Positions 46,963 to 55,567 of a stretch of DNA of 64,000 bases are shown here, piece by piece. How positions within the stretch are numbered: the first letter of the stretch is position 1; every line of letters starts with the position of its first letter. A program made the position numbers and the translations under genes. The notes under the pieces were generated by a model. It was not told where the DNA came from, made no database searches, and saw only the letters and a program-made list of their open reading frames with translations. Origin of the DNA: Actinomycetales bacterium (GTDB lineage: Bacteria > Actinomycetota > Actinomycetes > Mycobacteriales > Micromonosporaceae); the NCBI GenBank assembly GCA_002919305.1, contig PKFB01000033.1, positions 1 through 64,000 of the forward strand, given 5' to 3'.

Positions 46963-46997
46963 TGTGCGGCGTGCGGGTCAGATTCCGCGGAGGTGCC

Positions 46998-48008
46998 ATG
47001 GTCACGATCGCCGACGTCGCCCGACACGCCGGTGTCGCACCCAGCACTGTCTCATACGTCCTGTCTGGTAAACGGGCTATCTCGGCGGCCACCCGGGCCC
47101 GGGTCCAGGCCGCGGTTCGGGAACTGGGGTACCACCCCCACGCCGGTGCTCGAGCCTTAGCCAGTAACCGGGCCAATGTGATCGCGTTGGTGCTGCCGCT
47201 GCGGTCCGGGATGCACCTGCCGGTGCTCATGCAGTTCGCGATCACCGTGGTGACCACGGCCCGGCAGTACGACCACGACGTGCTGTTGGTGACCTCTGAT
47301 GAGGGGGTGGCCGGGCTGCAGCGCGTGGCGGCCAGCGCCATGGTCGACGGGCTGGTCCTGATGGACGTGGAGTTACACGACGTGCGGGTGCCCGCGCTGC
47401 GGAAACTGGACCGACCGTCGGTGTTGATCGGGGTCCCAGCCGATACCACCGGTTTAACCTGCGTCGATTTAGATTTCATGGCCGCCGGGGAGCGGTGTGT
47501 GGAGCATCTGGTGGCTCTTGGGCACCGCCATATCGCCCTGGTGGGGGCCCCACCCGCGGTCTATGAACGCGAGACTGGTTTCGCTGAACGCACCCGTTCC
47601 GGGTTCATCGCCGCTGTCCAGCGCCACGGCTTGCAGGCGATCACCACCCCGTGTGAGGACACCTATGAGGGGGTACGCGCGACCGTCACGGAGCTGTTCG
47701 CCGCGTACCCGAACCTCACCGGCCTGGTGGTGCACAACGAGGCGGCGATCGATCCGCTGATGGATGTGTTGCGGGGAATGGGGCGACGGGTGCCCGAGGA
47801 GGTATCGGTGGTGGCCATCTGCCCTGACGAGATGGCCGAACGCCGCAGCCCACCCCTGTCGTCGGTCCTGATCCCTGCCCATGAGTTAGGGCAGGAGGCG
47901 GTGACCCTGCTGATGCGCAAACTCGATGGTCATCCCACCGAGGAGCTCACCTTGCTAGCGCCCCGGCTGACGGCGCGGGGCAGCACCGCGCCACCATCTG
48001 CGGTGTGA
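46998..48008 (+). CDS. LacI-family transcriptional regulator
   Basis: 336 aa from ATG 46998 with GGAGG upstream. HTH MVTIADVARHAGVAPSTVSYV with hinge helix AGARALASN, then a periplasmic-binding-like effector domain (VIALVLPLRSG, LVALGHRHIALVG, PEEVSVVAICPDEMAE). Binds a sugar or similar effector. No sugar transport or catabolic genes lie in the vicinity, so the regulon may be distant or just itself. The operator-like palindromes at 46924-46962 are upstream. Confidence 0.92.
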   Translation: MVTIADVARHAGVAPSTVSYVLSGKRAISAATRARVQAAVRELGYHPHAGARALASNRANVIALVLPLRSGMHLPVLMQFAITVVTTARQYDHDVLLVTSDEGVAGLQRVAASAMVDGLVLMDVELHDVRVPALRKLDRPSVLIGVPADTTGLTCVDLDFMAAGERCVEHLVALGHRHIALVGAPPAVYERETGFAERTRSGFIAAVQRHGLQAITTPCEDTYEGVRATVTELFAAYPNLTGLVVHNEAAIDPLMDVLRGMGRRVPEEVSVVAICPDEMAERRSPPLSSVLIPAHELGQEAVTLLMRKLDGHPTEELTLLAPRLTARGSTAPPSAV

Positions 48009-48011
48009 CCG

Positions 48012-48692
48012 TTAGGGGAGATTGGCGAATTTCTCCAGTTTGTCGAGGGAGCCCACCACCAGGATGAGGTCACCGTAGGTCAGCACCGTGTCGGGGGTGG
48101 CGTGCGCGAACCGGCGTTCTTGGCCTGGCAGCACCGCCTGGGGTTTGACGGCTACCACGGTGACGCCGTACCGGGACCGCAGGCGGCACTGACCCAGGGG
48201 GATCCCGACGATCTCCCGAGGCGGCTTGATCTTGATCATGCCGAAGTCTTCGTCGACTTCGATGTAGTCCAGCATCTGGCTGGAGACCAGGCGCGCGATC
48301 CGCTCACCCATGTCATGTTCGGGAAGGATGACATGGTGAGCGCCGATCCGTTCCAGGATGCGACCGTGGCGGCGGTTAATAGCTTTCGCCCAAATCTCGG
48401 GGATCTCCAGCTCCGCCAGCATCGAGACGGTGAGGATGCTGGCTTCCATATAGGTGCCGATGGCCACCACTGCCCGCGAGTAGTTCTGCACTCCCAGCTG
48501 GCGTAACGCCTCAATGTCGGTGGAGTCGGCGATCACGACCCGTTCCAGGCGTCCCGCCAGTGCCTGAACCACCTTCGGGCGATTGTCGATGGCGAGCACC
48601 GTGACACCTCGGTTGGCCAGCGCTAGCGCCAGAGAACTACCGAACCGACCCAGGCCGATCACCACCACCGGGTCGTGTTTGGAGCTGGTCAA
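48012..48692 (-). CDS. trkA: TrkA/KtrA-type potassium channel regulatory subunit
   Basis: 226 aa from TTG 48692, chosen as GAGGAGAGG lies 9 nt upstream and the protein then has the typical TrkA length; the frame to 49076 is mostly arginine-rich noise. RCK_N domain with the nucleotide site VVIGLGRFGSSLALALA, ending at the Asp of VLAIDNRP, and a C-terminal RCK_C domain (KIKPPREIVGIPLGQ...YGDLILVVGSLDKLE). Gates a Trk/Ktr K+ channel in response to ATP/ADP or c-di-AMP. No channel subunit is adjacent. Long 5' leader of 423 nt. Confidence 0.9.
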   Translation of the reverse strand: MTSSKHDPVVVIGLGRFGSSLALALANRGVTVLAIDNRPKVVQALAGRLERVVIADSTDIEALRQLGVQNYSRAVVAIGTYMEASILTVSMLAELEIPEIWAKAINRRHGRILERIGAHHVILPEHDMGERIARLVSSQMLDYIEVDEDFGMIKIKPPREIVGIPLGQCRLRSRYGVTVVAVKPQAVLPGQERRFAHATPDTVLTYGDLILVVGSLDKLEKFANLP

Positions 48693-48876
48693 TGATCGTC
48701 CTCTCCTCGACGGCCCATCTCGCCGGCGGCTCTGTGCCACATCCGCGTGGATTGTCGGGCCGGCCCCACGCAGTCTCGGTGTTATTTCCAGATGTCGCCT
48801 CTGCGGATCAGACGATAGGCGGCCCGGGTGTCCACGTCTGGCGCGGCGCCGGAAATGTGACCGGCGCCGTCGAGGG

Positions 48877-48918
48877 GAGAAGACGAGGGAGAGAAGTCGA
48901 GGGGGAGAAGCCGAGGAA
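48877..48918. repeat. 14-bp tandem repeat, three copies
   Basis: Units start at 48877, 48891 and 48905 and share GAGAAGNCGAGG. Purine-only strand bias is strong. The third unit drifts at its end. Confidence 0.75.
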
Positions 48919-48960
48919 GGAAACCCGCATGAGAAAACCCGTGGCGGGCCAGGCAAGGCG

Positions 48961-48986
48961 ACGCCACGGGTATACGCCACGGGTAT
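48961..48986. repeat. 13-bp perfect tandem repeat, two copies
   Basis: ACGCCACGGGTAT occurs twice back to back. A related ACCCGTGGCG on the other strand lies close by (48938-48947). Confidence 0.75.
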
Positions 48987-49115
48987 GGAGTGTGACGCCT
49001 CGGAGTCTGATCGGAGGCTGGCCCACCCGGCGGCCGTTGGGTGGCGTCGTATATGACACGGGGCCAGCGGAACCAAGACTCCGCATCAGGCCACGGTGAG
49101 TCCGTCACGCGGTGC

Positions 49116-49847
49116 TCAGAAGGGGGAAAGCGCCTCCAACAGCGGGCTGATCTGCTGAACCGAGCCGCGACCCGGGAACCAGGTGCAGCACAACCCCACC
49201 CCGACCACTCGGCCGGTCGCGACCACCGCCGCCACCCCCTTGGCCACCTCCGTTATCGACGGGCCGTCCGAGACCGGGAACCGCACCCCAGGAGCGTCCG
49301 ACGGGTCCACCACGTCCAGGTCGATGTGCAGATACAAGTCCCCTTCGGGGAGGGCGGTCGCGACGTCGGACACCGTCGCTCGGCGGATCGCCGAAGTACG
49401 CAGGTACTCCTCCTCCGGCGGATCCAGATCCCGGGCGTCCACCAGCGTGATCCGCTCCTCAGGTACGGCGTGCAGCCCCAGCGGCTCGGCCGCCAGGTGC
49501 GAGTACGCGCCGGTGAGCAGGCGCAACGCCATTCCGCCCTGATACCCCGACGTGCTGGTGGCGGGGGTGTGGACATCCCCGTGTGCATCGAACCAGACGA
49601 CCCCTGGTGTGAAGCCGGCTCGCTGCAGCCCGGTTAGGGTGCCCAGGGAGGTCAGACAGCAACCGGAGAACACCAAAGGCCGGGAGGACTGGGCGACCTG
49701 ATCGGCCGTGGCGCGGGACAGCGCCACAAGCCGGGACCAGAAGTCCCCGTCGGGGAGGTCAGCCGTCACCGTGATCTCCGGCTGGGTTACCTCCTCCAGT
49801 CCGTCTTGCTGTTCATCTAAGTGGTACGGCACCAAGATCCGAATCAT
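49116..49847 (-). CDS. Arginase/agmatinase-family protein, variant metal site
   Basis: 243 aa ureohydrolase-like fold. Metal motifs WFDAHGDVHTP and HIDLDVVDP (the DAHxD and DxDxxDP sites) are kept. Motif 1, GGDHS in true arginases, reads SGCCLTS, so its His ligand is missing and Cys is there instead. Such variants are common in actinobacteria with no defined substrate. Start ATG 49847 is 6 nt after TAGGGT (minus strand, 49859-49854), so it is leaderless. Activity uncertain. Confidence 0.83.
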   Translation of the reverse strand: MIRILVPYHLDEQQDGLEEVTQPEITVTADLPDGDFWSRLVALSRATADQVAQSSRPLVFSGCCLTSLGTLTGLQRAGFTPGVVWFDAHGDVHTPATSTSGYQGGMALRLLTGAYSHLAAEPLGLHAVPEERITLVDARDLDPPEEEYLRTSAIRRATVSDVATALPEGDLYLHIDLDVVDPSDAPGVRFPVSDGPSITEVAKGVAAVVATGRVVGVGLCCTWFPGRGSVQQISPLLEALSPF

Positions 49848-50063
49848 TCACACACCCTACTGATAAGCCCATCCACGGGCACTTAATTACCGGCCACCCA
49901 CAGGTGAGTTTCGTTGGCGCCCACCACGTCGGTGATGAAAAGACCGATCTGTCGCGCCTCTGTCACGTCCGGTTCGGGGCATGATGAGAACAACGCGCTC
50001 ACCCGCACCGTTCAGGCGCTCCGTGACCTACAGTGAGGATCACCGCGATGTAAGGGGTGCACC

Positions 50064-50522
50064 GTGACGACCTACTACCAGGATGAGGAGACGCGGATCA
50101 CCTCCGAGGCGGTGTGGGCCGGCGGGCGGGCGTACCCTTTAGAGGAGCTGACCCGGGTGTGGTACCAGCGGGGCGCCCGTTCCTGGCGTGCGGTGGCGGG
50201 GCGTGGGGCCCTGACGGTGGGGGTCCTGATTCCTGTGGCGCTGCTGGGAACCGGGATCGTGTTGGCGTTGACGCTGAACCTGTCGTTGCTCAACCGGATC
50301 CTGATCGCGGTGGGCGGGGGCGCGGCGGGCTTTGTGGTGCTGCCTGTGATCGACGTGTGCTTCGAACTGTTCGACCGCTCCTACGCCCGCGGTACGCGTA
50401 CCCACGAATTGTGGGCGGAGTGGCGCGGCACCCAGGTGCTGCTCCTGCGCACCCGTGACGCCCTCACCTTCGGCCGGGTCTACCGGGCGCTACAGCGCGC
50501 CTTGGAACGCCGCGTCGGCTGA
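50064..50522 (+). CDS. DUF6232 family membrane protein
   Basis: 152 aa. N-terminal YYQDEETRITSEAVWAGGRAYPLEELTRVWY is the conserved DUF6232 head. Two hydrophobic helices follow (about residues 48-70 and 78-98), then a charged C-terminal part. Function unknown; found widely in actinomycetes. GTG start with AAGGGG upstream. Confidence 0.75.
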   Translation: MTTYYQDEETRITSEAVWAGGRAYPLEELTRVWYQRGARSWRAVAGRGALTVGVLIPVALLGTGIVLALTLNLSLLNRILIAVGGGAAGFVVLPVIDVCFELFDRSYARGTRTHELWAEWRGTQVLLLRTRDALTFGRVYRALQRALERRVG

Positions 50523-50608
50523 CCCGGCACCGCCGGGCCTGCACCGGGTACGCGGATCTGCCCGTGGCCAGTGCCGGAAGGGTGTGTGGCCTGACTAGCC
50601 TGGCGAAC

Positions 50609-51649
50609 GTGGTGGACAGGCAGGAACCTAGGGCGACCAGACTCGAAGACGTCGCACGGTTGGCGGGGGTCTCCCTGTCGACGGCGTCACGGGTACTCAA
50701 CGGCAGTACCCGACAGGTCAGCGCCGAGATGAGCAGGCGGGTGTTGGAAGCCGCTCGGAAGCTCGGCTACACCCCCAATGTGCACGCGCAGGCGGTGGCG
50801 CGCGGCACGAGCAACCTGGTCGGTTTGGTGGTGCATGACATCGCCGACCCGTACTTCTCCTCCATCGCCGCGGGGGTGATGCGAGTCGCCGATGAGCATG
50901 GCTTGGTGGTGACTGTCTGCAACACGATCCGGGACCCGGACCGGGAGATCGGGTATGTCGCGTTGCTGCGTGCCCAGCGCGCCCGCGCGGTGATCCTGGT
51001 GGGGAGCCGCTTCACCGACAAGGAGCTGCTCACCCGGCTGGCCAACGAGATCGACGCCTTTCGCCGGGGCGGTGGCCGGGTCGCCTGTGTCAGCCAGCGC
51101 AAGCTCGCCGCCGACACCGTGCTCCCCGAGAATCGGGCCGGCGCCCGCGCCTTGGCCCGGGACCTGGTCGGCCTAGGGCATCGGCGCTTTGCGGTCCTGG
51201 CCGGCCCTGAGACCATGCTCACGGCCCGGGACCGGCTCGCTGGCTTCCGGGACGGCCTGGCAGCCGCCGGCATCAGCTTGGAGCGGGACCAGATCATTCA
51301 CGGAGCCTTCACCCGGGACGGCGGGTACGCGGCCGCCGAAGAGCTGATCCGCCGCGGTTTGGACGTCACCTGCGTGTTCGCGGTGAATGACGTGATGGCG
51401 GTGGGAGCGATCGCGGCCTTCCGGGCTCACGGTGTCACGGTGCCCGCCGATGTGTCAGTGGCCGGTTTCGACGATATCGTTACCTTGCGTGACCTTGTGC
51501 CTTCCCTCACCACGGTGCACCTGCCCTTGGAGGAGATGGGCGTCGAGGCGGCACGCCTGGCCTTCGGACCCGAACCGGGAGATACGCCCCGATTGGTGCG
51601 GGTACCTGGCGAGGTCGTCCTCAGGGAGAGCACCCGTCGCCTGACGTGA
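50609..51649 (+). CDS. LacI-family transcriptional regulator
   Basis: 346 aa from GTG 50609, 7 nt after TAGCCT (50596-50601), a leaderless start; GTG 50564 is rejected. HTH TRLEDVARLAGVSLSTASRV with hinge NVHAQAVARG, then the effector domain: LVGLVVHDIADPYFSSIAAG, VILVGSRF, GHRRFAVLAGPE and DVSVAGFDDI. No sugar operon nearby. The cmk gene starts 92 nt downstream. Confidence 0.92.
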   Translation: MVDRQEPRATRLEDVARLAGVSLSTASRVLNGSTRQVSAEMSRRVLEAARKLGYTPNVHAQAVARGTSNLVGLVVHDIADPYFSSIAAGVMRVADEHGLVVTVCNTIRDPDREIGYVALLRAQRARAVILVGSRFTDKELLTRLANEIDAFRRGGGRVACVSQRKLAADTVLPENRAGARALARDLVGLGHRRFAVLAGPETMLTARDRLAGFRDGLAAAGISLERDQIIHGAFTRDGGYAAAEELIRRGLDVTCVFAVNDVMAVGAIAAFRAHGVTVPADVSVAGFDDIVTLRDLVPSLTTVHLPLEEMGVEAARLAFGPEPGDTPRLVRVPGEVVLRESTRRLT

Positions 51650-51740
51650 CACCTATCCCGGCTGCGCCGCGATAGAGAGGGACGGGCATGATGAACGAAG
51701 GTGTACGCCGGCAGTCGCTGGCCTGCGCGAGGGAGGCGGA

Positions 51741-52430
51741 GTGGACAGGCCGTTCACCGGAGTGATCGCGGTCGATGGACCAGCAGGTTCAGGCAAGTCA
51801 ACCGTTTCACGGCGACTCGCCGGTTCCCTGGGCGCCCGGTACCTGGACACCGGGGCGATGTACCGGGCGGTGACCTGGGCGGTGTTGAGCGCGGGCGCCG
51901 ATCCTGAAGACCCCGAAGCCGTGGCGAAGATCCTCGGGGAAGTACGGCTGGAGATGGGAACCGACCCCGAGCAGCCCGACACGTGGCTGGACGGCGTCTC
52001 CGTCAAGCAGGAGATCCGGACTCCAGAGGTCACCCGGGCGGTGTCGGCGGTGGCCGCGCACCCCGAGGTACGCCGGGTCCTGGTCGCGCAGCAGCGGCAG
52101 ATCATCGGACCCGCTGAGCGGCCACAGGGCATCGTGGTCGAAGGGCGGGACATCGGCAGTGTGGTGGCCCCGGACGCCGATCTGAAGGTCTACCTCACCG
52201 CCTCCGAGATCGAACGCGCCCGGCGGCGCAGCGCCGAGACCGCCGCCGATCTGGAGGCCACCGCCGCCGACCTGGCGCGTCGGGACACGTTGGACTCCAG
52301 CCGGAGCACCAGCCCGCTGCAGAAGGCGCCCGACGCTGTGCTTCTCGACACCACCGGCCTGTCCATCGAGCAGGTAGTCGACCGGCTGCTGACGATGCTG
52401 GCCGAGGCCGCCGGGCGGGACCGTCGGTGA
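51741..52430 (+). CDS. cmk: Cytidylate kinase
   Basis: 229 aa. Phosphorylates CMP and dCMP with ATP. P-loop GPAGSGKSTVSR, DTGAMYRAVTWA (CMP binding) and the VEGRDIGSVVAPDADLKVYL region with the LID segment rich in Arg. Upstream GGGAGGCGGA ribosome binding site; GTG start. It forms the conserved cmk-der pair with the following gene. Confidence 0.95.
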   Translation: MDRPFTGVIAVDGPAGSGKSTVSRRLAGSLGARYLDTGAMYRAVTWAVLSAGADPEDPEAVAKILGEVRLEMGTDPEQPDTWLDGVSVKQEIRTPEVTRAVSAVAAHPEVRRVLVAQQRQIIGPAERPQGIVVEGRDIGSVVAPDADLKVYLTASEIERARRRSAETAADLEATAADLARRDTLDSSRSTSPLQKAPDAVLLDTTGLSIEQVVDRLLTMLAEAAGRDRR

Positions 52431-52513
52431 CCGATCACCCACAAGAGCGGTCATGATGGGAAGCCCGCTGTTGACGCGGGCTGTGACCTGCGACCGTATG
52501 AGGCTTCAGAAAT

Positions 52514-53971
52514 ATGTCCGATAACTACCCCGGTACCCAATGGGTGGAGCTTCCTGACCTGGACCTCACACCCGACCCACGCGCCGACACCGCTCCTCCA
52601 GGCGGTGACGTCGAGCGTGTCCTGTCCGACGTCGGCGAAGAACCCAGCGGGCCGGTCCCGGTGGTCGCCGTGGTCGGTCGACCCAACGTGGGCAAGTCCA
52701 CCCTGGTCAACCGCATCCTGGGCCGCCGGCAGGCGGTGGTGGAGGACGTACCCGGGGTGACCCGGGACCGGGTGGCCTACGACGCCCAATGGGCCGGGCG
52801 GCGATTCACGCTGGTGGACACCGGCGGTTGGGAGCCGGACGCCCGGGGCCGGGCCGCCGCCATCGCCGCTCAGGCGGAGACCGCGATGCAGACCGCCGAC
52901 GTGGTCCTGCTCGTGGTCGACGCCGTCGTCGGGGCCACCGACACCGACGAGGCTGCCGCGCGGGTCCTACAACGCAGCGGTAAACCCGTTCTGTTGGTCG
53001 CCAACAAAGTGGACGACGCCCGGCAGGAAGCCGATGCTGCGGCCCTGTGGTCACTGGGCCTGGGAGAGCCGCACCCCGTTTCGGCGCTGCACGGGCGGGG
53101 CGCCGGCGACCTGCTCGACAAGGTGATACAGCTGCTGCCCGAGCCCGCACCGGCCACCGGCCCGCAGGAACGCGGCCCCCGTCGGGTGGCGTTGGTCGGG
53201 CGCCCCAATGTAGGGAAATCCAGCCTGCTGAACCGGCTGGCCCGTGAGGAACGCGCGGTGGTGGACTCCGTTGCCGGGACCACGGTCGACCCGGTGGACA
53301 GCCTGGTGGAGATCGGGGGCGAGGTGTGGCACCTGGTCGACACCGCCGGGCTGCGCAAGCGGGTCGGGAAGGCCAGCGGCACCGAGTACTACGCCAGCCT
53401 CCGCACCACCGCGGCCATCGAGGCCGCTGAGGTCGCGGTTGTCCTCATCGACGCCAGTGAACCCATCACCGAGCAGGACCAGCGCATCATCAGCATGGTG
53501 CTGGACGCCGGTCGGGCCTTGGTGTTGGCCTTCAACAAGTGGGATCTGGTCGATGAGGAGCGCCGCAACCAGCTGAAGCGGGAGCTGGAGCGGGACCTGC
53601 GGCGGGTCCCATGGGCGCTGCGGGTCAACATCTCGGCCCGCACCGGACGGGCCGTGGAGAAGCTCGCGCCGCTGCTGCGTACCGCCCTGGAGGGGTGGGA
53701 GCAGCGGATCACCACCGGCCAGCTCAACCAGTGGCTGGCGGCGTTGACGGCCGAGACCCCACATCCGGTACGGGGAGGCAAGGCACCCCGGATCCTGTTC
53801 GCCACCCAGGTGGGGGTACGCCCGCCGCGGTTCGTGCTGTTCACCACCGCCCCGCTTGACCCCGCGTACCTGCGGTTCATCGAGCGCAAACTGCGAGAGC
53901 GTTTCGGTTTCGCGGGGACTCCGATCTCGATCCTGGTTCGTCCCCGCAAGCGGCGCTCCGCGCTTCGCTGA
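52514..53971 (+). CDS. der: Ribosome assembly GTPase Der
   Basis: 485 aa. Two tandem G domains: first GRPNVGKST (about residue 58), DTGGW and NKVD; second [17 protein letters not shown] and NKWD. The KH-like domain follows. An N-terminal extension of about 50 residues is usual in actinobacteria. Needed for 50S subunit maturation. Ends in a perfect 15-bp stem-loop at 54039-54074. Confidence 0.95.
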   Translation: MSDNYPGTQWVELPDLDLTPDPRADTAPPGGDVERVLSDVGEEPSGPVPVVAVVGRPNVGKSTLVNRILGRRQAVVEDVPGVTRDRVAYDAQWAGRRFTLVDTGGWEPDARGRAAAIAAQAETAMQTADVVLLVVDAVVGATDTDEAAARVLQRSGKPVLLVANKVDDARQEADAAALWSLGLGEPHPVSALHGRGAGDLLDKVIQLLPEPAPATGPQERGPRRVALVGRPNVGKSSLLNRLAREERAVVDSVAGTTVDPVDSLVEIGGEVWHLVDTAGLRKRVGKASGTEYYASLRTTAAIEAAEVAVVLIDASEPITEQDQRIISMVLDAGRALVLAFNKWDLVDEERRNQLKRELERDLRRVPWALRVNISARTGRAVEKLAPLLRTALEGWEQRITTGQLNQWLAALTAETPHPVRGGKAPRILFATQVGVRPPRFVLFTTAPLDPAYLRFIERKLRERFGFAGTPISILVRPRKRRSALR

Positions 53972-54514
53972 CCCGGCGGCTGGCGGACCGGGCGCCGAGC
54001 CCGAAGCCGTCGGACGCGCCACCTTGTGCGACACCTGAGCGTGCCGCCTTCTGAGAGCGCAGAAGGCGGCACGCGTGAACCTGGCCTGGACCAGAAGGGT
54101 TCCCCGGTTCAGGCCTCCCGCACAAGCGCTTCGGCTTCACCATGAGCGTCCCGTCCGTCGTGGCTGAGGGTCGTGGGTGCGAAGCTGGGGCCCTTGGGGG
54201 GCCGGAACGTGGCCACGAGTGCTTCCCTCAACACGTCGCCCTCGGTTTGTTTCTAGCTTCCTAGGATTCTGGGAGCATGGTGTGCTTGATCACAGAATGC
54301 CGGCTCAAGAGGGGGCAAAGCGGCATCACATTCGAGAAATGGACAGCCAAGGCGCTACGGCGTCGTGCGCGTGACATAACCGGCGCCGGGTACACCGTCC
54401 ACTAGGGGGTGAGCCGCGCGCAGGCCGCTGAATGAGTGCGCTACGCTATAGCCCGTCACCGCATCACGCGGCGACGAGCTCCGGTGTCATTCATTGACAG
54501 TGGTGGCTCCTGCC
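53972..54514. other. 543-bp region between der and tRNA-Pro
   Basis: Apart from the terminator at 54039-54074, I see no supported gene. It is AT-richer around 54240-54320. A TACGCT box at 54442-54447 may belong to the tRNA promoter. A 42-codon frame at 54277-54405 was considered and not accepted. Confidence 0.6.
54039..54074 (+). terminator. Terminator stem-loop after der
   Basis: Perfect 15-bp arms (GCGTGCCGCCTTCTG, complement at 54060-54074) around AGAGCG. No T-run follows. About 70 nt after the der stop. Confidence 0.7.
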
Positions 54515-54591
<77 letters not shown>

Positions 54592-54595
54592 ACGC

Positions 54596-54626
54596 GGAGG
54601 GCACACCCATCACGGGTGTGCCCTCC
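54596..54626 (+). terminator. Intrinsic terminator of tRNA-Pro
   Basis: GGAGGGCACACCC (54596-54608) pairs perfectly with GGGTGTGCCCTCC (54614-54626) over ATCAC. A T-rich stretch (ATTTGTTCTT) follows at once. Confidence 0.92.
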
Positions 54627-54651
54627 ATTTGTTCTTGCCTGATTCATCGAT

Positions 54652-54660
54652 TTGTCGGTG
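54652..54660 (+). promoter_or_regulatory. TTGTCGGTG motif upstream of nfi (possible PafBC element)
   Basis: TTGTCGGTG is the -35-side half of the RecA-NDp/PafBC promoter motif (TTGTCRGTG-N8-TANNNT). It lies 97 bp before a DNA repair gene. The expected TANNNT at 54669-54674 reads GTGACG, so the match is only partial. Confidence 0.3.
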
Positions 54661-54756
54661 TGCACCGGGTGACGGGGCGGTACCGCGTCCTCGGGGACAC
54701 GCGGCGGGCAAGAAGCGTTGAGGTCAGGTAGGTGGACATACGGGTGAGGAAGCCAC

Positions 54757-55455
54757 ATGCCAGTCCCGATCCGTCATCCGCACCGGTGGCCCACGACCGT
54801 GGCGGAGGCCGAGGCGCTTCAGGAGCAGCTCAAGGGCCTTGTCAGCCTCACCAGCCCGGATTCTGCGGTGGTGCGGACCGTGGCGGGGTTGGATGTGGCC
54901 TACGCGCCGGATCAGGACCGGGTCGCCGGCGCGGTGGTGGTGTTGGACGCGGTCACCCTCGAGGTGGTGGATCAGGGGGTGAGCGTGGGCCGGGTGGCCT
55001 TCCCCTATGTGCCAGGGTTGTTTGCGTTTCGTGAGGTCCCGGCGTTGCTGAAGGCGCTTGAGCAGCTGAGCGTCACTCCGGACCTGATGATCTGTGACGG
55101 GCACGGTTTGGCCCATCCCCGACGTTTCGGCCTGGCCTGTCACCTGGGGGTCCTCACCGGCATTCCCACCATCGGGGTCGGGAAGACCCCATTGGTGGGG
55201 CGTTGGGACCCACCGGGGCGGCGGCGCGGGGAGTGGTCCCCGTTGCGCGACGGCGATCAGGTCGTGGGGCAGGTGCTGCGGACCCGGGACGATGTCAAGC
55301 CGGTGTTCGTCTCGGTCGGCCACCTGATGGATCTGGAGGCCGCGCGTGACCAGGTGCTCGCGCAGACTCCACGCTACCGGTTACCTGAGGCGATCCGCTA
55401 CGCCGACCAGCTGTGCCGGTCGGCGTTGGTTACGTCGAGCCGGGGCCAGTCCTAG
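54757..55455 (+). CDS. nfi: Endonuclease V (deoxyinosine 3' endonuclease)
   Basis: 232 aa. DNA repair enzyme that nicks near deoxyinosine. Conserved GLDVAYAPD (metal Asp), VPGLFAFREVPALL, MICDGHGLAHPRRFGLACHL (Asp and catalytic residues) and TIGVGKTPLVG. ATG with GTGAGGA 6 nt upstream. Single gene, 31 nt past the tRNA terminator's downstream region. Confidence 0.95.
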   Translation: MPVPIRHPHRWPTTVAEAEALQEQLKGLVSLTSPDSAVVRTVAGLDVAYAPDQDRVAGAVVVLDAVTLEVVDQGVSVGRVAFPYVPGLFAFREVPALLKALEQLSVTPDLMICDGHGLAHPRRFGLACHLGVLTGIPTIGVGKTPLVGRWDPPGRRRGEWSPLRDGDQVVGQVLRTRDDVKPVFVSVGHLMDLEAARDQVLAQTPRYRLPEAIRYADQLCRSALVTSSRGQS

Positions 55456-55567
55456 GGTGTGGGAGGCCGGTCGACGTCGAGCTGTGCCCTGCCAGGGGTG
55501 ATAGCCTCCAAGACCTAACTCCATGACCGGATGTCCGTGATCTACGCACCGATGACAGGGAGGCCAG

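Larger units (their letters stand above)
48693..49115 (-). other. 423-nt leader/intergenic region with repeats and stem-loops
   Basis: No gene. On the plus strand: dyad CAGACG...CGTCTG (48809-48840), strong hairpin 48844-48852/48861-48869, three 14-bp repeats of GAGAAGNCGAGG at 48877-48916, and a tandem 13-mer ACGCCACGGGTAT twice at 48961-48986. If transcribed leftward with trkA this is a long structured 5' leader. It does not match a riboswitch that I know, including ydaO c-di-AMP. Confidence 0.5.

Noticed and set aside
48877-48986. CRISPR-like direct repeats
   Set aside because: Repeats are 13-14 bp, back to back without spacers, and there are no cas genes.
48693-49115. c-di-AMP (ydaO) riboswitch before trkA
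   Set aside because: The region is structured, but I could not find the conserved core of that riboswitch on the minus strand.
54277-54405. 42-codon ORF after a TAGGAT box between der and tRNA-Pro
   Set aside because: The gap to the ATG is 9 nt, third-position GC is only about 70 percent, and the peptide resembles no family. Not enough support.
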